NCBI GenBank assembly: GCA_018136815.1
Contig: CM030935.1
Location: 4,568,159 to 4,632,158 of the forward strand
Length of the DNA: 64,000 nt
DNA from: Isochrysis galbana
Lineage: Eukaryota; Haptophyta; Isochrysidales; Isochrysidaceae
Reading direction: 5' to 3'
The notes beneath the pieces are model-generated. The model worked only from the letters and a program-made list of their open reading frames with translations, ran no database searches and was not told the DNA's origin. This document shows, piece after piece, positions 50,630 through 62,950 of this stretch (its first letter is position 1; every line of letters starts with the position of its first letter). The translations under genes were made by a program, and so were the position numbers.

Positions 50630-51222
50630 CTGCTGTCGTGCATGGGAGGCACTGGTCCGAATGGCGTGATGGCACTCCTCGGCCCCGTCTCGGTCGCTTT
50701 CTGCCTTTCACGCGCCTCCTTGTTCTCACGCAGTTGCTTGGCATACTGCGCTTCCTCCTCCTTCTTCGCTGCCTCGAACGCGGAGATGTGAGGCTCCATG
50801 CCGGCGAGGTTCTCCATGGGCTCCCAGGTGTCGGCGCTCTCCGAGAAGCCCTCCCATCGAATCAGATACTCAGGCTTCCCCCGCACCAGCCGTCGAGCCA
50901 CTATGAAGTCCACTTCATACATTCTGTCATCCTCATCCCCCTCCTCATTGCTCTTCTGACGCTTCCTCCCCATGCACTCTGGCAACAAGCCGGAAAGCAA
51001 GCCGACCTCGGTTGCCGCGATCGCTGCAGCAATGCCGCATGCAAGCATTCGGTGCTTGCTCTGTGCGATGGTCACGATGGCGATGGAGCGCTTGTCACCA
51101 GCGGCCTTCTTCGACGCGCGCAGGAGCACTCCATCATCGCGGCTGCGCGTCTTTACGATCGAGCACAGCGCCCTCGGACGACTGAGGGTGAGCAGGAGAC
51201 TGTGGAGCCTGCTCGCTGCCAT
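50630..51222 (-). CDS. Chromodomain protein
   Basis: A long frame containing a full chromodomain: YEVDFIVARRLVRGKPEYLI, RWEGF, TWEPMENLAG and a C-terminal helix. Two aromatic-cage positions (the Y of YEVD, the W of RWEGF) are kept, as in HP1/Polycomb domains that read methyl-lysine on histone H3. The helix is followed by a Lys/Glu-rich tail (EEEAQYAKQLRENKEARER). A strong CAG|GTGAGA donor at 50,629 implies at least one more exon. The start is uncertain: ATG at 51222 gives an Ala/Leu-rich, slightly hydrophobic leader; ATG at 50973 (MGRKRQKSNEEGDED) gives a compact chromodomain protein and is equally plausible. It lies about 1.6 kb from the Stc1-like gene on the same strand. Confidence 0.8.
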
Positions 51223-51534
51223 CTCTCCCGCTCCCGCGCCCGCGCTCCTTCCTCTCTCCCGCTCCCGCGCCCCTTCCTCTCTTCTGTTTGCACAACTCTC
51301 GGCCCTCGGCTCTCCGCTCACCCCCTTGTGATTACATAAATAAGTATGATGTTTTATCATATTACATGCCGTAAGTAGCTACTCGCCCTCTCGATCCATA
51401 ATACAAGCAAACACCACAGAGCCCGGAGACAGATGTCCGTTATCATACGCAAACAGGAGTTTTATTAAAGAATACCAAATGAAGGAGAACGGAGCGAGAG
51501 AGATCGAATTGAGACGATTCTCTGCAACGGTCAA

Positions 51535-51725
51535 CGGTATCTGGATATCTATCTGACGGATACCTGGTACCTGGGTACCTGGAAGTATCTGGAATGTCAG
51601 GATTTACTATCTGGATATCCGGCTGCCTGGTAGCGCGGCGCACGATCCCTATCTGGATACCTGGATCCGGCTACTTGAAAGGCAAAGATACCTAGTATCT
51701 AGATATCTGGCAAACCGGTTACTAG
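51535..51725. repeat. GGATAT word island 3
   Basis: TATCTGG recurs at least five times, with GGATACCTGG and GGATATCC words, in 190 bases. Similar to 49,620-49,775. Confidence 0.8.
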
Positions 51726-52249
51726 TCTTAGGCTGTATTTGCGGGCCCTAACACCGTATTTCCCGTCAATCTCTCAAGTATCTCAAGAGGCGGGGGGAAG
51801 CATCCGCGAAGGTGCTTCGCGCCGCCCTCATGGCAGGCCATGTTGGGGCAGACCCTGACTCTGAGGACTTGTAGGGCGGGGAGACTGAGACTGATCTAGG
51901 CCATGGTCTTGCGACCCCATGTGCGAGTCTTATCCTTCAGACAACGACAACGACGTTCCGCCCGACAACCCTGAGCCCTACCTGTCTGCGGGTGACGCCG
52001 ACGAGGAGGAGGGCGTCGGCGACGTCTCCAAGGTGGAAGTGGAGGTGGGGTCGGTGGGGTGCGACATGCCGGCCCATGAACCATGAATGAGCATGAGTGA
52101 GAGCGAGAGCATGAACGAGGGATACCCCACGCTGGATAGCGGTCGCGCGCCCGCAGCTGGCCGCGCAGTCCGTCTAGCCCCAACAAGGGTGTCAGGCTGC
52201 TCTCATCCACCAATCTTTTCACCTCAGCCTTAACATCTTTATCTAACAT

Positions 52250-52730
52250 AATCGCATCCAAATCATTATATTCGTCGTATGGATTCTAAATGTTAATTAA
52301 TGTTTTCCATTTGGTGCATAATAAACTATTAACTTTGTTTTCCTGGCCACTTCCATGAGCTGATCGTAATTGACATACCCCTTATCGAAACATCTGAATG
52401 ATATATGATGATATGTTGTACGCCTTTATAAACTTGCCATACTAGCTTGCTGTCATCTTCAAGGTTATTTCTTATTTATATTTACGAACTTCTGGTATAA
52501 ATCCTTCTACTACTAATTGTTGCCATCGATCATCGATAGCTGGCTGCACTAATATTGTGTAGCCACGCCGCGTTGTCGGATTTATGGCCGTCAATCAAGG
52601 TGACGCATTGTATGTTCCGGATGTAGTATTGTCTGATAAGCGAAGTCGTCAGTCTGGGACATGTGTCCTTTATGCTATTCTTGTACACATAATTTTTTAC
52701 GCACCACTCGAACGAGATTGTCGCATCCAC
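52250..52730 (-). other. AT-rich island with foreign-looking open frames
   Basis: An abrupt drop in GC against both flanks. Minus-strand pieces read as globular protein (DKGYVNYDQLMEVARKTKL, DATISFEWCVKNYVYKN, RNIQCVTLIDGHKSDNAAW, DAIMLDKDVKAEVKRLVDES), but in different frames separated by stops. No family was recognised. It is probably a remnant of a mobile element whose composition differs from the host. Confidence 0.45.
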
Positions 52731-53083
52731 AGAGTATTATACACTCTATGCGGATGCGGTGTCTCCGCAGAGGCCAGAGCTGCAGGGCGGGGCCGACCTC
52801 GGAGAGGCATCGCAGAGGTGAGGAGAAGCGGGAGCGCGGGAGCGCGGGAGCGAGAGATGGGTGCACGTTCCCCCGCCAGCAATGCCCTTCCCATGCGACT
52901 CAGCTCCCGAAGGGCTCACAGGGTATCACAGTAACATGCACAAATATTACGTATCGAGAGTTGATTTCGATGAGTTCGCACCGGATTATTTGGGTTTTGG
53001 CGCCAAGTGCCGCCGGCCATGGTTTTCTTGTTGTAAGGGGAATTTTATTTTTGCGCTCATGCCTTGGGGCAGCCCAAATATCC

Positions 53084-53160
53084 CGCAAAATATCCTGAAT
53101 ATCCCGCTGGGCGATATCCACCCAAATACTCCGCGGAATATCCTGAATATTTCTGCCTGG
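53084..53160. repeat. ATATCC word island 4
   Basis: Five ATATCC words in 65 bases, several as GAATATCC. Same word as at 8,627, on the opposite strand. 53,170-53,740 shows no supported gene. Confidence 0.8.
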
Positions 53161-53747
53161 CGCCTGGCCCTATTAAGCGGGGACGAATGTGCGAATCGCA
53201 CCATTTCCATTTCGTCTTGGCGAAGATTGTTGTAATTGTAGTTGCAGGTGGCAGGTGGCCCCCTTTGGAGTTTTTTACTGGGCATCGCGCCACGGTCAAA
53301 AAATGCAACCCAGCCCTTACTCATGGTCATGGTTAAAAAGCCCCTGTTTGCGACCGCCCTACCTCCGGCAAGCCGGCAAGCTGCTCGGCTCGACAAGCCC
53401 TCTCAGGGAGGGTCGGTTGGTGTGGCGAGGCCTCCCCTGCCTCCCAAGTGGCGTGGCAGGAGGGTGAGCGCTTCTCTCCCCCCATCAGGATGGGCCGGGA
53501 GAGCGGGGGAGGGACCATGCCCATGCGAACAAACTATCAACGATAAAGTTGAAAGTTGGTTCCGCCGGCAACGATGAACGATGATAGTTATAGTTATGAT
53601 AGTTGATTTAAGGGAGCGCGAGGGCGTGGGTCAATGCTAGATTCCCAAGGCCAGGGCCAGGGCTGCGCACGCGGCGTGAATGCTAAGATGTTTTTGTTTC
53701 ACCACTCCGTTGCTCACACTCTGATGCGCACAAGTCCGCTCTAATGC

Positions 53748-54951
53748 CTACTTGGCTAGGACTATCTGTGTCTCTGGCGTTGGCGTGCAGATTTTGGCGA
53801 CCGGACGAGGGGCACATGGTGCCGGTGAGCAAGACGCGCCACGGCATACAAAAAGATCGGTCACGGCCTGTCGGATATCAGGTTTCAACATGCACATCGC
53901 CGCCGACACGAAACCCTGCAAGTGGGCTAGCGTGCCGCCAGTCCATGCTGCAAATGGTGAGCGGAAAGGCAGCATGAAGATGATGGCGAAGGCCGGTACC
54001 CATAGAAAGAGGAGCGAACACACTATGCGCATGAAGTAGGCAGTGAGAGCACGCTCCTGGCGTGACCTTCGCCTGATGGCTTCCGCGCCAAGGTCGATGA
54101 TAGTTGACCTCGAACTCGGGTGGCTTTGCTCGCTCCACTGGCTTAGTCGGGGCGCTAACTTTGCCTTCACAAGGATGTTTCTCCAGCACAGGTACAGAAC
54201 AAAGGAACCATACACGGCAGGGATACCTGCGGCGGCTGGCAAAAAGACAATCCAGAAGAAAACTGTGCTCCCCGCATCGTGATCGGCAGGAAGGCAGGCA
54301 AGTCCGTGGGCTGGAAGTGCTCGGGGGAAGAAGGGCACGCCCAATAAATGCCAGCCGGAGACGAAAGCCACGAAGGACAGCACCATGGCGCATTTGCGAA
54401 TCACTGCCCGGCGGGTCGGTGGATAGTACACCATTAGCCCACGCGTCTTGGCTATCAGCACGTGAACCTCGTGAGCCACGAGAGCATTAAGCCAAAAAGA
54501 ACCCGAGATCCCGAAAAGGTCATACCAAGCTTGCCTGGGCGGGAAGGAGCAGGCTAAGGTGGGAGAGAGGGGAGTATATACCCGTGCGACTGCATGGGGT
54601 TGCTCCCCCGCCTTGGGCAGCGGGCAGCGATCCGCACCAATCGCACATCGCCACACTGACGTAGCCCATGTGATGGTGGTTGAGAGCGCAGGTGATCGTG
54701 CACGACAAGCCAAAGATGATGTCGGGGATGGCGAGCGCCACGAGGTAGAGGTTGAAGGCAAAACCGCGAGCCTCGCGGCTACGGAGGATGGCGAGCGCAA
54801 CTACGCCCGAGGAGAGCGCGCCAGCGAGACTGACCGCCGACCAGACCGCCCACATCCACTGCTGATCAGCTGGGTCGGGCGTGCCTCGGTACAGATCATA
54901 GCGCGACGCATTGGCAGGCAGCTTGTAATACAACTCGAAGGGGTATGCCAT
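53748..54951 (-). CDS. Seven-transmembrane G-protein-coupled-receptor-like protein
   Basis: Two exons, 54951-54638 and 54534-53748, joined in phase 2 (TG|GTGCGG donor, CCGCCCAG acceptor) to restore a Trp codon, give 366 residues. The seven helices are visible in order: VWSAVSLAGALSSGVVALAI; FNLYLVALAIPDIIFGLSC; LFGISGSFWLNALVAHEV; AMVLSFVAFVSGWHLL; FFWIVFLPAAAGIPAVYGSF; FMRIVCSLLFLWVPAFAIIF; and HLQGFVSAAMCMLK. The extracellular N-terminus has an NAS sequon, and a Cys before helix 3 (MCDW) could form the usual disulfide with ACLP in loop 2. Loop 3 is basic (RRRSRQER). The pattern recalls cAMP-receptor/secretin-like receptors of amoebae and algae rather than rhodopsins; no retinal lysine is evident. 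Ligand unknown. Confidence 0.85.
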
Positions 54952-55409
54952 GTGCGCTCTCGTTTGCTTTCCCTCCCCCCTCCCCTTCCTGCTCCCTCTC
55001 CCTCTCCGTCTGTCTCTCCCTCCTCCCCCTCTTCTTCCTTCTCCCTTGCCCCTCGTAGCTCGCTCGCTCCAACCACGCTGGCGCTCTCTCCTCCGCCCTC
55101 GCCCTCTATCCTCGCGATCGTTCGCTCGCCCTCCCAGCTGCCCTTCCCTCCCCCTCTCGCTCCCCCTCTTCTCCCCCCGCTCTCCTCCTCCCCCCTCTCT
55201 CCTCCTGCCCCCTCTCCCCTGTTCTCCTGGGCCCACGCGTGAGGGGGGGAAGGCAAGAGGGGGAGAGAGACGTTTAGGACAGGGCGCAGGAGTTAACGGA
55301 TTGTCCTTTCCTCGTGAGAGAGAGAATGTCTACGAAGAAGGGCTGGATTAAGCCACTCGCCTGGTGAAAATTCATCGAATAGAGAAGAGAGGGAGTGAGG
55401 GAGGTAGGG

Positions 55410-55686
<277 letters not shown>

Positions 55687-55689
55687 TGG

Positions 55690-57290
55690 CCCGAGCAGCT
55701 TTCGGCGAAGGGCGGGGGGGGGGGGGAGGGAGAAGGGGAGGGGGGGGAATACGTGCTCGTGCGACCTGATGGCCTCGCACGAATCTCCAAATGAAGCCCT
55801 CCCTCGCCACCGCCGCTCAGATCAGAATCTCAGGCCCTTGGGAAGTACGATCTGGAATGTGGGCGCACGCGGCCGGTGCTCTCCACCCGCGGGGGGGGAG
55901 GCGGCGGGAGGGGGTAGAGCGCGGGGGGGGAGCGCGAGGGAAGGGGAAGGGGGGAGATTGCGGTGTGATCGCAGCTCCTTCGTGGTGAGCGGCCCGGCGG
56001 AGAACGTTACACTCGCCCTGGGACACCCCTCCGCGCGCCCCCGTGCCCCCCCGCGCGCGAGCCCATCGTCCAGAGACAATCTATGACGAGATGCTGGGCG
56101 AGGTCCGCTCGGAGATCCGAGGGAGAGCTAGGAGGAAGGGAGGCAGGGAGCGAGAGAGAGAGAAGAGAGAGAGAGAGAAGAGAGGGAGAGAGAGAAGAGA
56201 CAAAGAAGAAGAGAGAGAAGAGAGAGAGAGAGACGAGCCTCGTCCGCGCGCGGCGTCGCCGGTGCAGAGATGAGAGATGGATAAATGTAGTGATTGATTA
56301 GTGGTTCATCCCGATGCTGAGCGAGGCCCACTCAAGCCTCGTCCGCGCGGCGTCGCCGGTGCAGAGGGGGTGAGAGAGATCTGAACGCCAGCGCGTGTTG
56401 ACGTCTCTCACTGGGTGATGCATCGGGAGAGGTTATACTGTTGTACTCGCGCTCGCAGCTCTGCAAGGCTCCAAGGAGGCCGACGTTGGCCCCGGCCAGA
56501 GATTCGAGAAACTCGATTCTAAGTTTGGGGGCCACACAGAAACCAACATTTTTGAACGAAATAAATCGAATTTTGGGGCCGCGGCGCGCGCCGCGCGGCG
56601 CGCATGGGGTGCTGAGTGGGAGTGGGGCGCGATGGCGACGGTCGCCGGTCGGCCGCCAAGAAGCGGACACGGCAGGTGGTGGAAGATGAGGACGAGGGGG
56701 GCGATGGCAGATGGCAGCTCCGGTCATCTCCTACTCCCACCCTCCCCGCGCTCTCCGGTCTCCGGATCAGGATGTACTGGAGCTGGAGCTGGTAGAGGTG
56801 GGGACGGGAAAAATCGACTTTTCACAATTGCACCCAAAAGTCGATGTGAATGCATGGAGAGGTCTCTCATGCTATGATAAGAGCTTGTGCAAAATTTCAG
56901 AAGCCAATTGTTTCATGGCATGTTCATGGTGGCGAGTACGAGAGCGAACAATGCGGTGTTTTTTTCGCGGTGGCCAGGGATAGAGGTGGGGCCACTTCGG
57001 ATTGCGCGGGGGAGAGGTAGGGGAAAACTTCCCCATGTCCCGCGAAAAAAATATTCTGACCCCATGATGCAGCGATGTTTTTTTTTTCACCCAGGCTCCC
57101 TCACCTCTACCAGGGAGTTTTTTTTTAGTAGATTTTTGCGCGTTGGAACCACAATGAAGGATGCTAGTGCCCACCAAAGGCCACTTTCGGGGTTGCGGGG
57201 CTGGAACCCCATCAGCACACAATACACGCCCCAGCTATCGAGCCCTTCCTTCTTCCTTCCGACAGCTGACATGCCAACGCGCCCACTAAG
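55690..57290. other. Low-complexity and unassigned DNA
   Basis: It contains another GA-rich tract (56,150-56,235), a near-identical pair of about 42-bp segments (AGCCTCGTCCGCGCG...GGTGCAGAG at 56,235 and 56,334), and the palindrome GCGCGCCGCGCGGCGCGC near 56,586. No domain-supported gene. Confidence 0.5.
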
Positions 57291-57295
57291 ATAAG

Positions 57296-57655
57296 CCCGG
57301 TCACTCACTAGGGGCCACTATCCACTATGGAGGCGCGGAGGGCGCCGGCTACAATGGGAGATTGAAGAGCTAAGCAAGCTCCGTAAGGGTTCCGGTAGGA
57401 TGGATCAGCAAAAAAAACGGGGGTTCTCCGGCGAAATTTTCAAAAAATTACCGAATTTCGGGCCTTCGAGCGACGGAGCTCGAAATACAGTCGGGCCCCC
57501 CTCCGGTATATTTTTGGTGAGGCCCTTCATGCGAGGCACAAACATCGAATGACGAGGAAATTTGTGACGCCAACTCACTCGGTCCACAAGGCCTAATTCT
57601 ATGCACACTGGACCATAAATAAGCCATACTGGTATTTTTGGACTTCAATGTACCC
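57296..57655 (-). repeat. Dispersed repeat R1, copy 2
   Basis: Parallel to 45,498-45,860, starting AGCCCGGTCACTCACTA. It encodes the same minus-strand peptide (VSWRHKFPRHSMFVPRMKG), here in a 67-codon open frame (57,405-57,608). Confidence 0.88.
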
Positions 57656-57799
57656 ACCAAATGGGCACGTCAGGCTGCCAATTGGGTGCTCAATGCAACC
57701 CTACTACTCTCCATCCTCATCTTGATCGTCCTTCCGGTCCATTACCGTTGCGTGACTCATGAGATGATACCCGTGATTATGATCAAGCTGCTCCTCCTC

Positions 57800-58247
57800 T
57801 CATAACCGCTTGACTCCCTCATCATGCGATGCAGAGTCCTCAGCATCATCACTCTCCTCCTCACCCTTCCATTCGTTCTCGCTCTCATCGGAGGGGGATT
57901 GTCGATTCCACGTCGTTGCGAGGCAAAGGGGTACCCCAGACGGCGTTCTGAAAATCTTCCTGAATATACCTCTTGCGGTACGCATTACCATGTCTGCGAC
58001 AGCTTCGAACACTTCTTTCTTCACAGACTCGATGCTTTCTCTAACGGCACTACAATCCCAATCAATGTTTGTATCTTTGGAGCTCTGTGGTGAAATTGGA
58101 GTCACGTTGGAGCTCTTCACAAATACATATATCCATTATGTCACTTTGCACATAACTCAACTCCAACCAGTCCTTGTCAGACATCTGTGCTATGCTCATA
58201 GACGCTAGTGATTCCACGGAATGCTTCCTTTTTCCTAGCAGCCCCAT
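57800..58247 (-). pseudogene. Broken small frame, unknown protein
   Basis: Two overlapping minus-strand frames read GLLGKRKHSVESLASMSIAQ...DWLELSY then, shifted, TPISPQSSKDTNIDWD...KKEVFEAVADMV and an acidic tail (DESENEWKGEEESDD). They could be one protein with a frameshift or an unseen intron. The setting among repeats suggests a transposon-derived gene. Confidence 0.35.
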
Positions 58248-58439
58248 TCACGACAGATTGGGGATCCCTTTCGCCCATAGGAAGCGCTCGGTGGTACTAG
58301 GAAGATTATATTATATTAATCCTGTCACGAAATACCTAGGCCGACACGCTTTGGCCATGCGTAAAAGCTAACGTTATGTACGAAGGCGCTATGCGGGCAC
58401 TGAGCGCGCCCTTCCTCCTCGGTGCCACAAGGCAGACGA

Positions 58440-58660
58440 GACCATGTGTAGGCTGATGGTGATTGAACGCTTTTCCATGCGGTGGGGGGTGATGGCGATT
58501 GAACGCGTTCCCACGTGTAGGCTGATGATGATTGAACGCTTTTCTTTGATGTGGGGGTGATGGCGATTGAACGCGTTCCACGTGTAGGCTGATGGTGATT
58601 GAACGCTTTTCTTTGATGTGGGTGATGGTGATTGAGCGCTTCTCGCCTTTAAGAAGTTTT
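58440..58660. repeat. Composite minisatellite
   Basis: GATGG(T/C)GATTGAACGC recurs six to seven times, alternating with ACGTGTAGGCT and TTTCTTTGATGTGGG spacers, giving a higher-order unit near 63-65 bp. 58,660-59,470 shows no gene. Confidence 0.88.
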
Positions 58661-59474
58661 TTTTGACTCCCCTTGAGACCTTTCGGCGCTTGAAATTTAA
58701 ATGGTTTACGTCGAGCATGGCAACAATGCGCCACAATCCACTATCCTAGGACCTAGGAGCCCCCCAGGAGCTAGAAGAACAAAAACAAAAAGCAAAAAGC
58801 CATGAACATGAAGGACGAAGGATGAAGGATTTCTGTGTCGAACTAGCGGACAAGATCGAAAAGAAAGCCTCCACCTCCAGCCCTACGCGCCGATAGTTAG
58901 CTCGCTCTCGATGCGCGGCAAAAGGAAAGTCCAAAGTCGCCAACTTCCTCTTCTACCAGTCCTCTACTACTACTACTCCATGGCTGTCCGATTTCTAGTT
59001 TCTAGGCTGGGGTTGGGCCTAAGCCTAAAGCATTTTATTTATGATTATATTTCCCTAGTAGATTTGGACGACGATGAACACAGATTTTGGCGGCGATGTC
59101 GAGGCGCTGAGGGCGCCCATGTGAGGTGTAGATCAAGGGTGCGCCGCGTATGCTGGCATGGGACACGGGCTCGCTACTAGAGGGAGTAGCATCCCAAGCC
59201 AAGCTGCGAGCGGCGCACCAATAGACTTCAAAGCACGCCATTGTAGAAAGGTTGGCAGCGCTGACAGGTCACAGGCAGTCGCTGACCGGCAAGAGGGCCA
59301 GACCCAGCCGAGGCGCGAGACTTCTAGGTGTATGCACAGTCCCCGCTAGGGTAAAGCACATGGATGAGCAGATGTGCGGCGAGTGGGTTCCGTTGAAGTA
59401 AAATCCTTCGAGGCTACTTGGATTTAGGCTGTAGCATTCCGGCTATGCCTGTCAGGCCACATCGCAGAAGTGCT

Positions 59475-61028
59475 TCAGAGCATCGGGGCGACATGCGTCT
59501 CGCCTGCGGCTCCATGGGCTGCTTCGTGGCTACGATGTGCCCGCAGCTTGTTCACCATGAAGCCGGCTAGGAGTATTGCCGGAAGTGCAAGGAGGACGAA
59601 GCCCGAGGTGGTGGGTTGTTGGCTCCACGCCGCAGTGGACTCGGCGCGCAACTCGCCATAGGTCTCGCGCGGACAACAGAACTCAAAACACTGGGAGTCG
59701 TCGGGTTTGGCGAAGCCTTCAGAACCCTCATCGCCACCCGGACAGGCATGCTTAGCCGTCCACGAGCAGTCACAATAGTAGGGCGGAGGTGGCGAGAAAC
59801 CATGCGTCTCCCACGGCGCGTTGGCGGCAGACAACGAAACTCCGTACGGATCCCACTTCAACGGCTGGGTGTCCCAGACCGTGGAGATGGCGTGCTCTCT
59901 TGGGTGTTCCCATGAGACTCGGACCTGCACGCAAAATTGGAGGCGTACAGGAGATGTCGCGAGGGTGTGGCCATCGCGCGCATGCCATGCATGCCAATAA
60001 GCTCAAGAGAGGTCCCGCCTAGACACCAGCCGAGCCACGCACCTTGACAGTAAAGGCATTGGATAGCGGCTTGCCAGTGTAGTCAAGCTCCGTCACAGTG
60101 TAGTCGCGCTCCGTCGTCTGAAAGTGCGTCTCGGAGGACAGCTCCTGTCGTGCAGTGGCGCGAGCTCATTGGCCCCCCTCGCTGCAGCAGGAGCAGTCAG
60201 AATGCATTTATCCAATGGGATCAACGCGCGAGGTGCGTGGGGCGCGTACATGGAGGTCTACATCAAAGCTGCCCAACAGGTCATTAGGATTCCAGTTGTC
60301 CTCGTCATAGATGTTGACTTGCACATACTGCGCCTCCCAGACCTCGGCTGTCGCCGGGTAGTGACAGCACGTCCCTTGGAACTTTTCCTCAGCCCACTTT
60401 GCCTTGAGCCCCTTTGCGGTCTGCTCCCACTTGGCGACCTTCTCGGTGGAGCACCAGCGTGTCTCCTCAAGGTGGACCGACTCCTGTGGCCAAAACATAC
60501 CGTCGTACGTGGCGTTGACAGGGCAGTCAGCTGCCTTATGTCCGGCGACCATGCACCAGCCCTTGTCGCGGCCGTAAAGGTTTGGCACTGTGCGCAGGGT
60601 GGAAGTTGGGGGATGGAGGATTGGGCAAGTAGTGTAGGAGCGAGCGTGTGGTTACGAGTGGGCTTGCATAGCCCCATGTCTTGTGGGCGGGAACAGCTTA
60701 GCCCAAATGAAACACAAGCCACCTGGCGACGCGTATGCAGGGGAGAGGGAAAGAGAGCGAAGAAGAGAAAAGTGGGGGCGTAGAGGTGGGCGGAAGCCGA
60801 CTCTCTCCCTCCCCCGCCTCCCAACCCCCCCCCCCCCTCCCCCCCCCCCCCCCCTTCTTGATGTCAACCCCCTTCCCCCCTCTCCACTGTCCCTCCCTCT
60901 CCCCATCTTCCGCGTGGCGCTGGGTGGCCCGCAACATGGGGTATGCGCGGCTGCGCACCTTGCATCGCCGCGTACGGCTGCTGCGGCGTGCTGAACTTGC
61001 CGGCGTAGAGCAAGCAGACGTACACCAT
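59475..61028 (-). CDS. C2-like single-pass membrane protein, possibly ferlin-related fragment
   Basis: Four exons, 61028-60959, 60587-60250, 60117-60043 and 59924-59475, with matching phases (1, 0, 0) and GT-AG borders, give 310 residues. After a short N-terminus comes a Cys-rich stretch (LYGRDKGWCMVAGHKAADC, TCCHYPA). Then follows the end of a C2-type domain (YVQVNIYDEDNWNPNDLLGS, FDVDLH), where acidic residues could bind calcium. A second Cys-rich segment (YYCDCSWTAKHACPGG, CFEFCCPRETYG) precedes one transmembrane helix near the C-terminus (SGFVLLALPAILLAGFMV) and a basic tail. A C2 domain close to a C-terminal anchor recalls ferlins, but a complete C2 fold is not visible and the paired Cys suggest an oxidising compartment. 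No clear signal peptide was found, so an upstream exon may be missing. Confidence 0.68.
60826..60854. repeat. C-rich homopolymer block in intron 1
   Basis: CCCCCCCCCCCTCCC followed by C14, inside the first intron (60,958-60,588) of the C2-like gene. Confidence 0.85.
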
Positions 61029-61280
61029 CCCCGCGACTCTCTCGCTCTTCCTCTCCTCTCTCTCTCCTTCTTCTTCTTCTCTTTCTCTCCTGTCTCTCTC
61101 CCTTCACCCCTCTCTCTCTTCCTCATTTTCCCCTCTTTAACTCTCTCCCCCCCCGCTCCACCCCCTTCTTCTCCTGCTATTAATCCGCGAGAAGAATCTC
61201 TCTCTTCCTTCTCCTTTTCCCGTCTGCTTCACCTTCTCCGATGTGGTGGTGATTGACAACGGCGAGCAAGCAAGCCGCAT

Positions 61281-61346
61281 CTTCTCTCTCTCTCTCTCAC
61301 TCTCTCACTCACTCCCCCCCCCTCTCTCTCCCCCCCCCCCCCCCCC

Positions 61347-61395
<49 letters not shown>

Positions 61396-61396
61396 T

Positions 61397-61454
<58 letters not shown>

Positions 61455-61455
61455 T

Positions 61456-61525
<70 letters not shown>

Positions 61526-61526
61526 T

Positions 61527-61580
<54 letters not shown>
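61281..61580. repeat. Long (CT)n array
   Basis: About 300 bp of CT with four CCCTTTCTCTCTCC or C-run interruptions, 250-550 bp upstream of the C2-like gene's ATG ((GA)n on its coding strand). It is followed by a (GGC)n block at 61,610-61,680 and more CT at 61,750-61,850. 61,860-62,540 has no gene; it contains GGATGCT and GGTCATG word repeats (62,168-62,245). Confidence 0.95.
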
Positions 61581-61583
<3 letters not shown>

Positions 61584-61815
61584 CCCCCCCCCCGGGGCAG
61601 AAGAAGGGGCGGCGGGGAGGAGGAGGGGCGGCGGCGGCGGCGGCGGGGGGAGGGCGGGGGGAGGGCGGGGGGCGGGCGGGCGCGGCACAGAGAGCAAAGA
61701 CAGAAACACGTGAAAAGAGAAGAGGGCGGGAGGATTGATGAAATCCTTCTCTCTCCCTCCCTCTCTCCCTCCCTCTCTCCCTCCCTCTCCCTCTTCTCTC
61801 TCTCCCTCTCTCTCT

Positions 61816-61846
<31 letters not shown>

Positions 61847-62545
61847 GCTCCCTCCCCCGCCGCTTGTTGCGCGAGAGAGCTCCCCCCCCCCCCCCCCCCC
61901 TCTCAAGCCGGCGGGCGGTTGTTGTGTTGTCTCTCCCTTCGCGGGTAGCAGGGGGGCCTACTTACGATGTCGGTATAAAATATAATCGTAGTCAGTAGCA
62001 TCAAGCATCAGTACCCCGTCTGGCGTCTGGCGTCTGCCGCGAGAAAGCCTCGCAAGAGTGCGCGGTTCGCGAGAGCGCCAACGCCGCTGTTGCGCAAAGA
62101 ATTGCGGGTACCTCGCTCCCTGCCCCTACCTCTCTCCTTCACCTTTACCTTCGTGACTTCGTGACGTCGTTGTGGTTCATGGTTCATGGATCATGGTCAT
62201 GTCATGGTTGCTGGATGCTGGATGCTGGATGCCTCCTGCTGGCTCCTGACCCTATGGGCTATGGGGTTATCAAAGGGGGTTCAAGGTCCAAGTCCACAAT
62301 AATATAACTGAGCATTAGTACCACTACTCTCACTTGCTCGGTACTAACCCCCCTTGCCAACAGTCAGGAAATTCAGTAAAAATTCGCGAAACGCGCGATT
62401 TTTGTATAAAATCTGGCAGGGCAAGTTTACTCACTCTAGGGTGGTAAACCTCCTCTCGTTGGCGAGAAAATTGCCGCTCGCGCTGTGGAAAATCTGGCCG
62501 CTCGCTACCGGCTGCGGCTGGCGCCACTGAGGTTCCCCATTCCCC

Positions 62546-62950
62546 ATGGACTGTGAGGACCTGGACTCAGATGTGAGGGAGGCGCCAGGCTTGGCACCAC
62601 TCAGTTCGCCCTGGTGCGATGGCTCCGCGCGCCCGAGCAACGATTCGTCACTGGTCGAGCCGAGCGGACGAGAGGCGCAGGATTCTGCGCGCCGTGCTCG
62701 GCGATCATCGATCGACAAGGCCATGGCAGACCTGGAGAAGGAGAAGGAGATTGTGAAGAAGCTGTCGGAGGAGATGGATGAGCTGCCCGCGAGCGGCTGC
62801 AGCAAAAAGGAGGAGCGCAAGAAGGCCTCGCTGCACAAGCGCAAGGCGAACCATTTGGCGGCAGCGCGTCAGCTCGACGAGCGCATCAACAACCTCAAGG
62901 CAGAGGCGGCGGCTGCGGAGGCGGCCAAGGCACAAAGGGAGGCCCACTAG
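62546..62950 (+). CDS. Coiled-coil protein, unknown
   Basis: A 134-codon frame. The first 50 residues are acidic and Ser-rich. From about residue 55 it is a continuous charged helix (KAMADLEKEKEIVKKLSEEM, KRKANHLAAARQLDERINNL, KAEAAAAEAAKAQREA) consistent with a coiled coil. The stop codon coincides with the border of the ORF1-type retroelement fragment at 62,945, so the frame may be the product of that insertion or part of the same element. Confidence 0.4.
   Translation: MDCEDLDSDVREAPGLAPLSSPWCDGSARPSNDSSLVEPSGREAQDSARRARRSSIDKAMADLEKEKEIVKKLSEEMDELPASGCSKKEERKKASLHKRKANHLAAARQLDERINNLKAEAAAAEAAKAQREAH

Noticed and set aside
58440-58660. CRISPR-like array
   Set aside because: Units are degenerate, spacers are also repeats, and the setting is a eukaryotic nuclear genome; this is a composite minisatellite.
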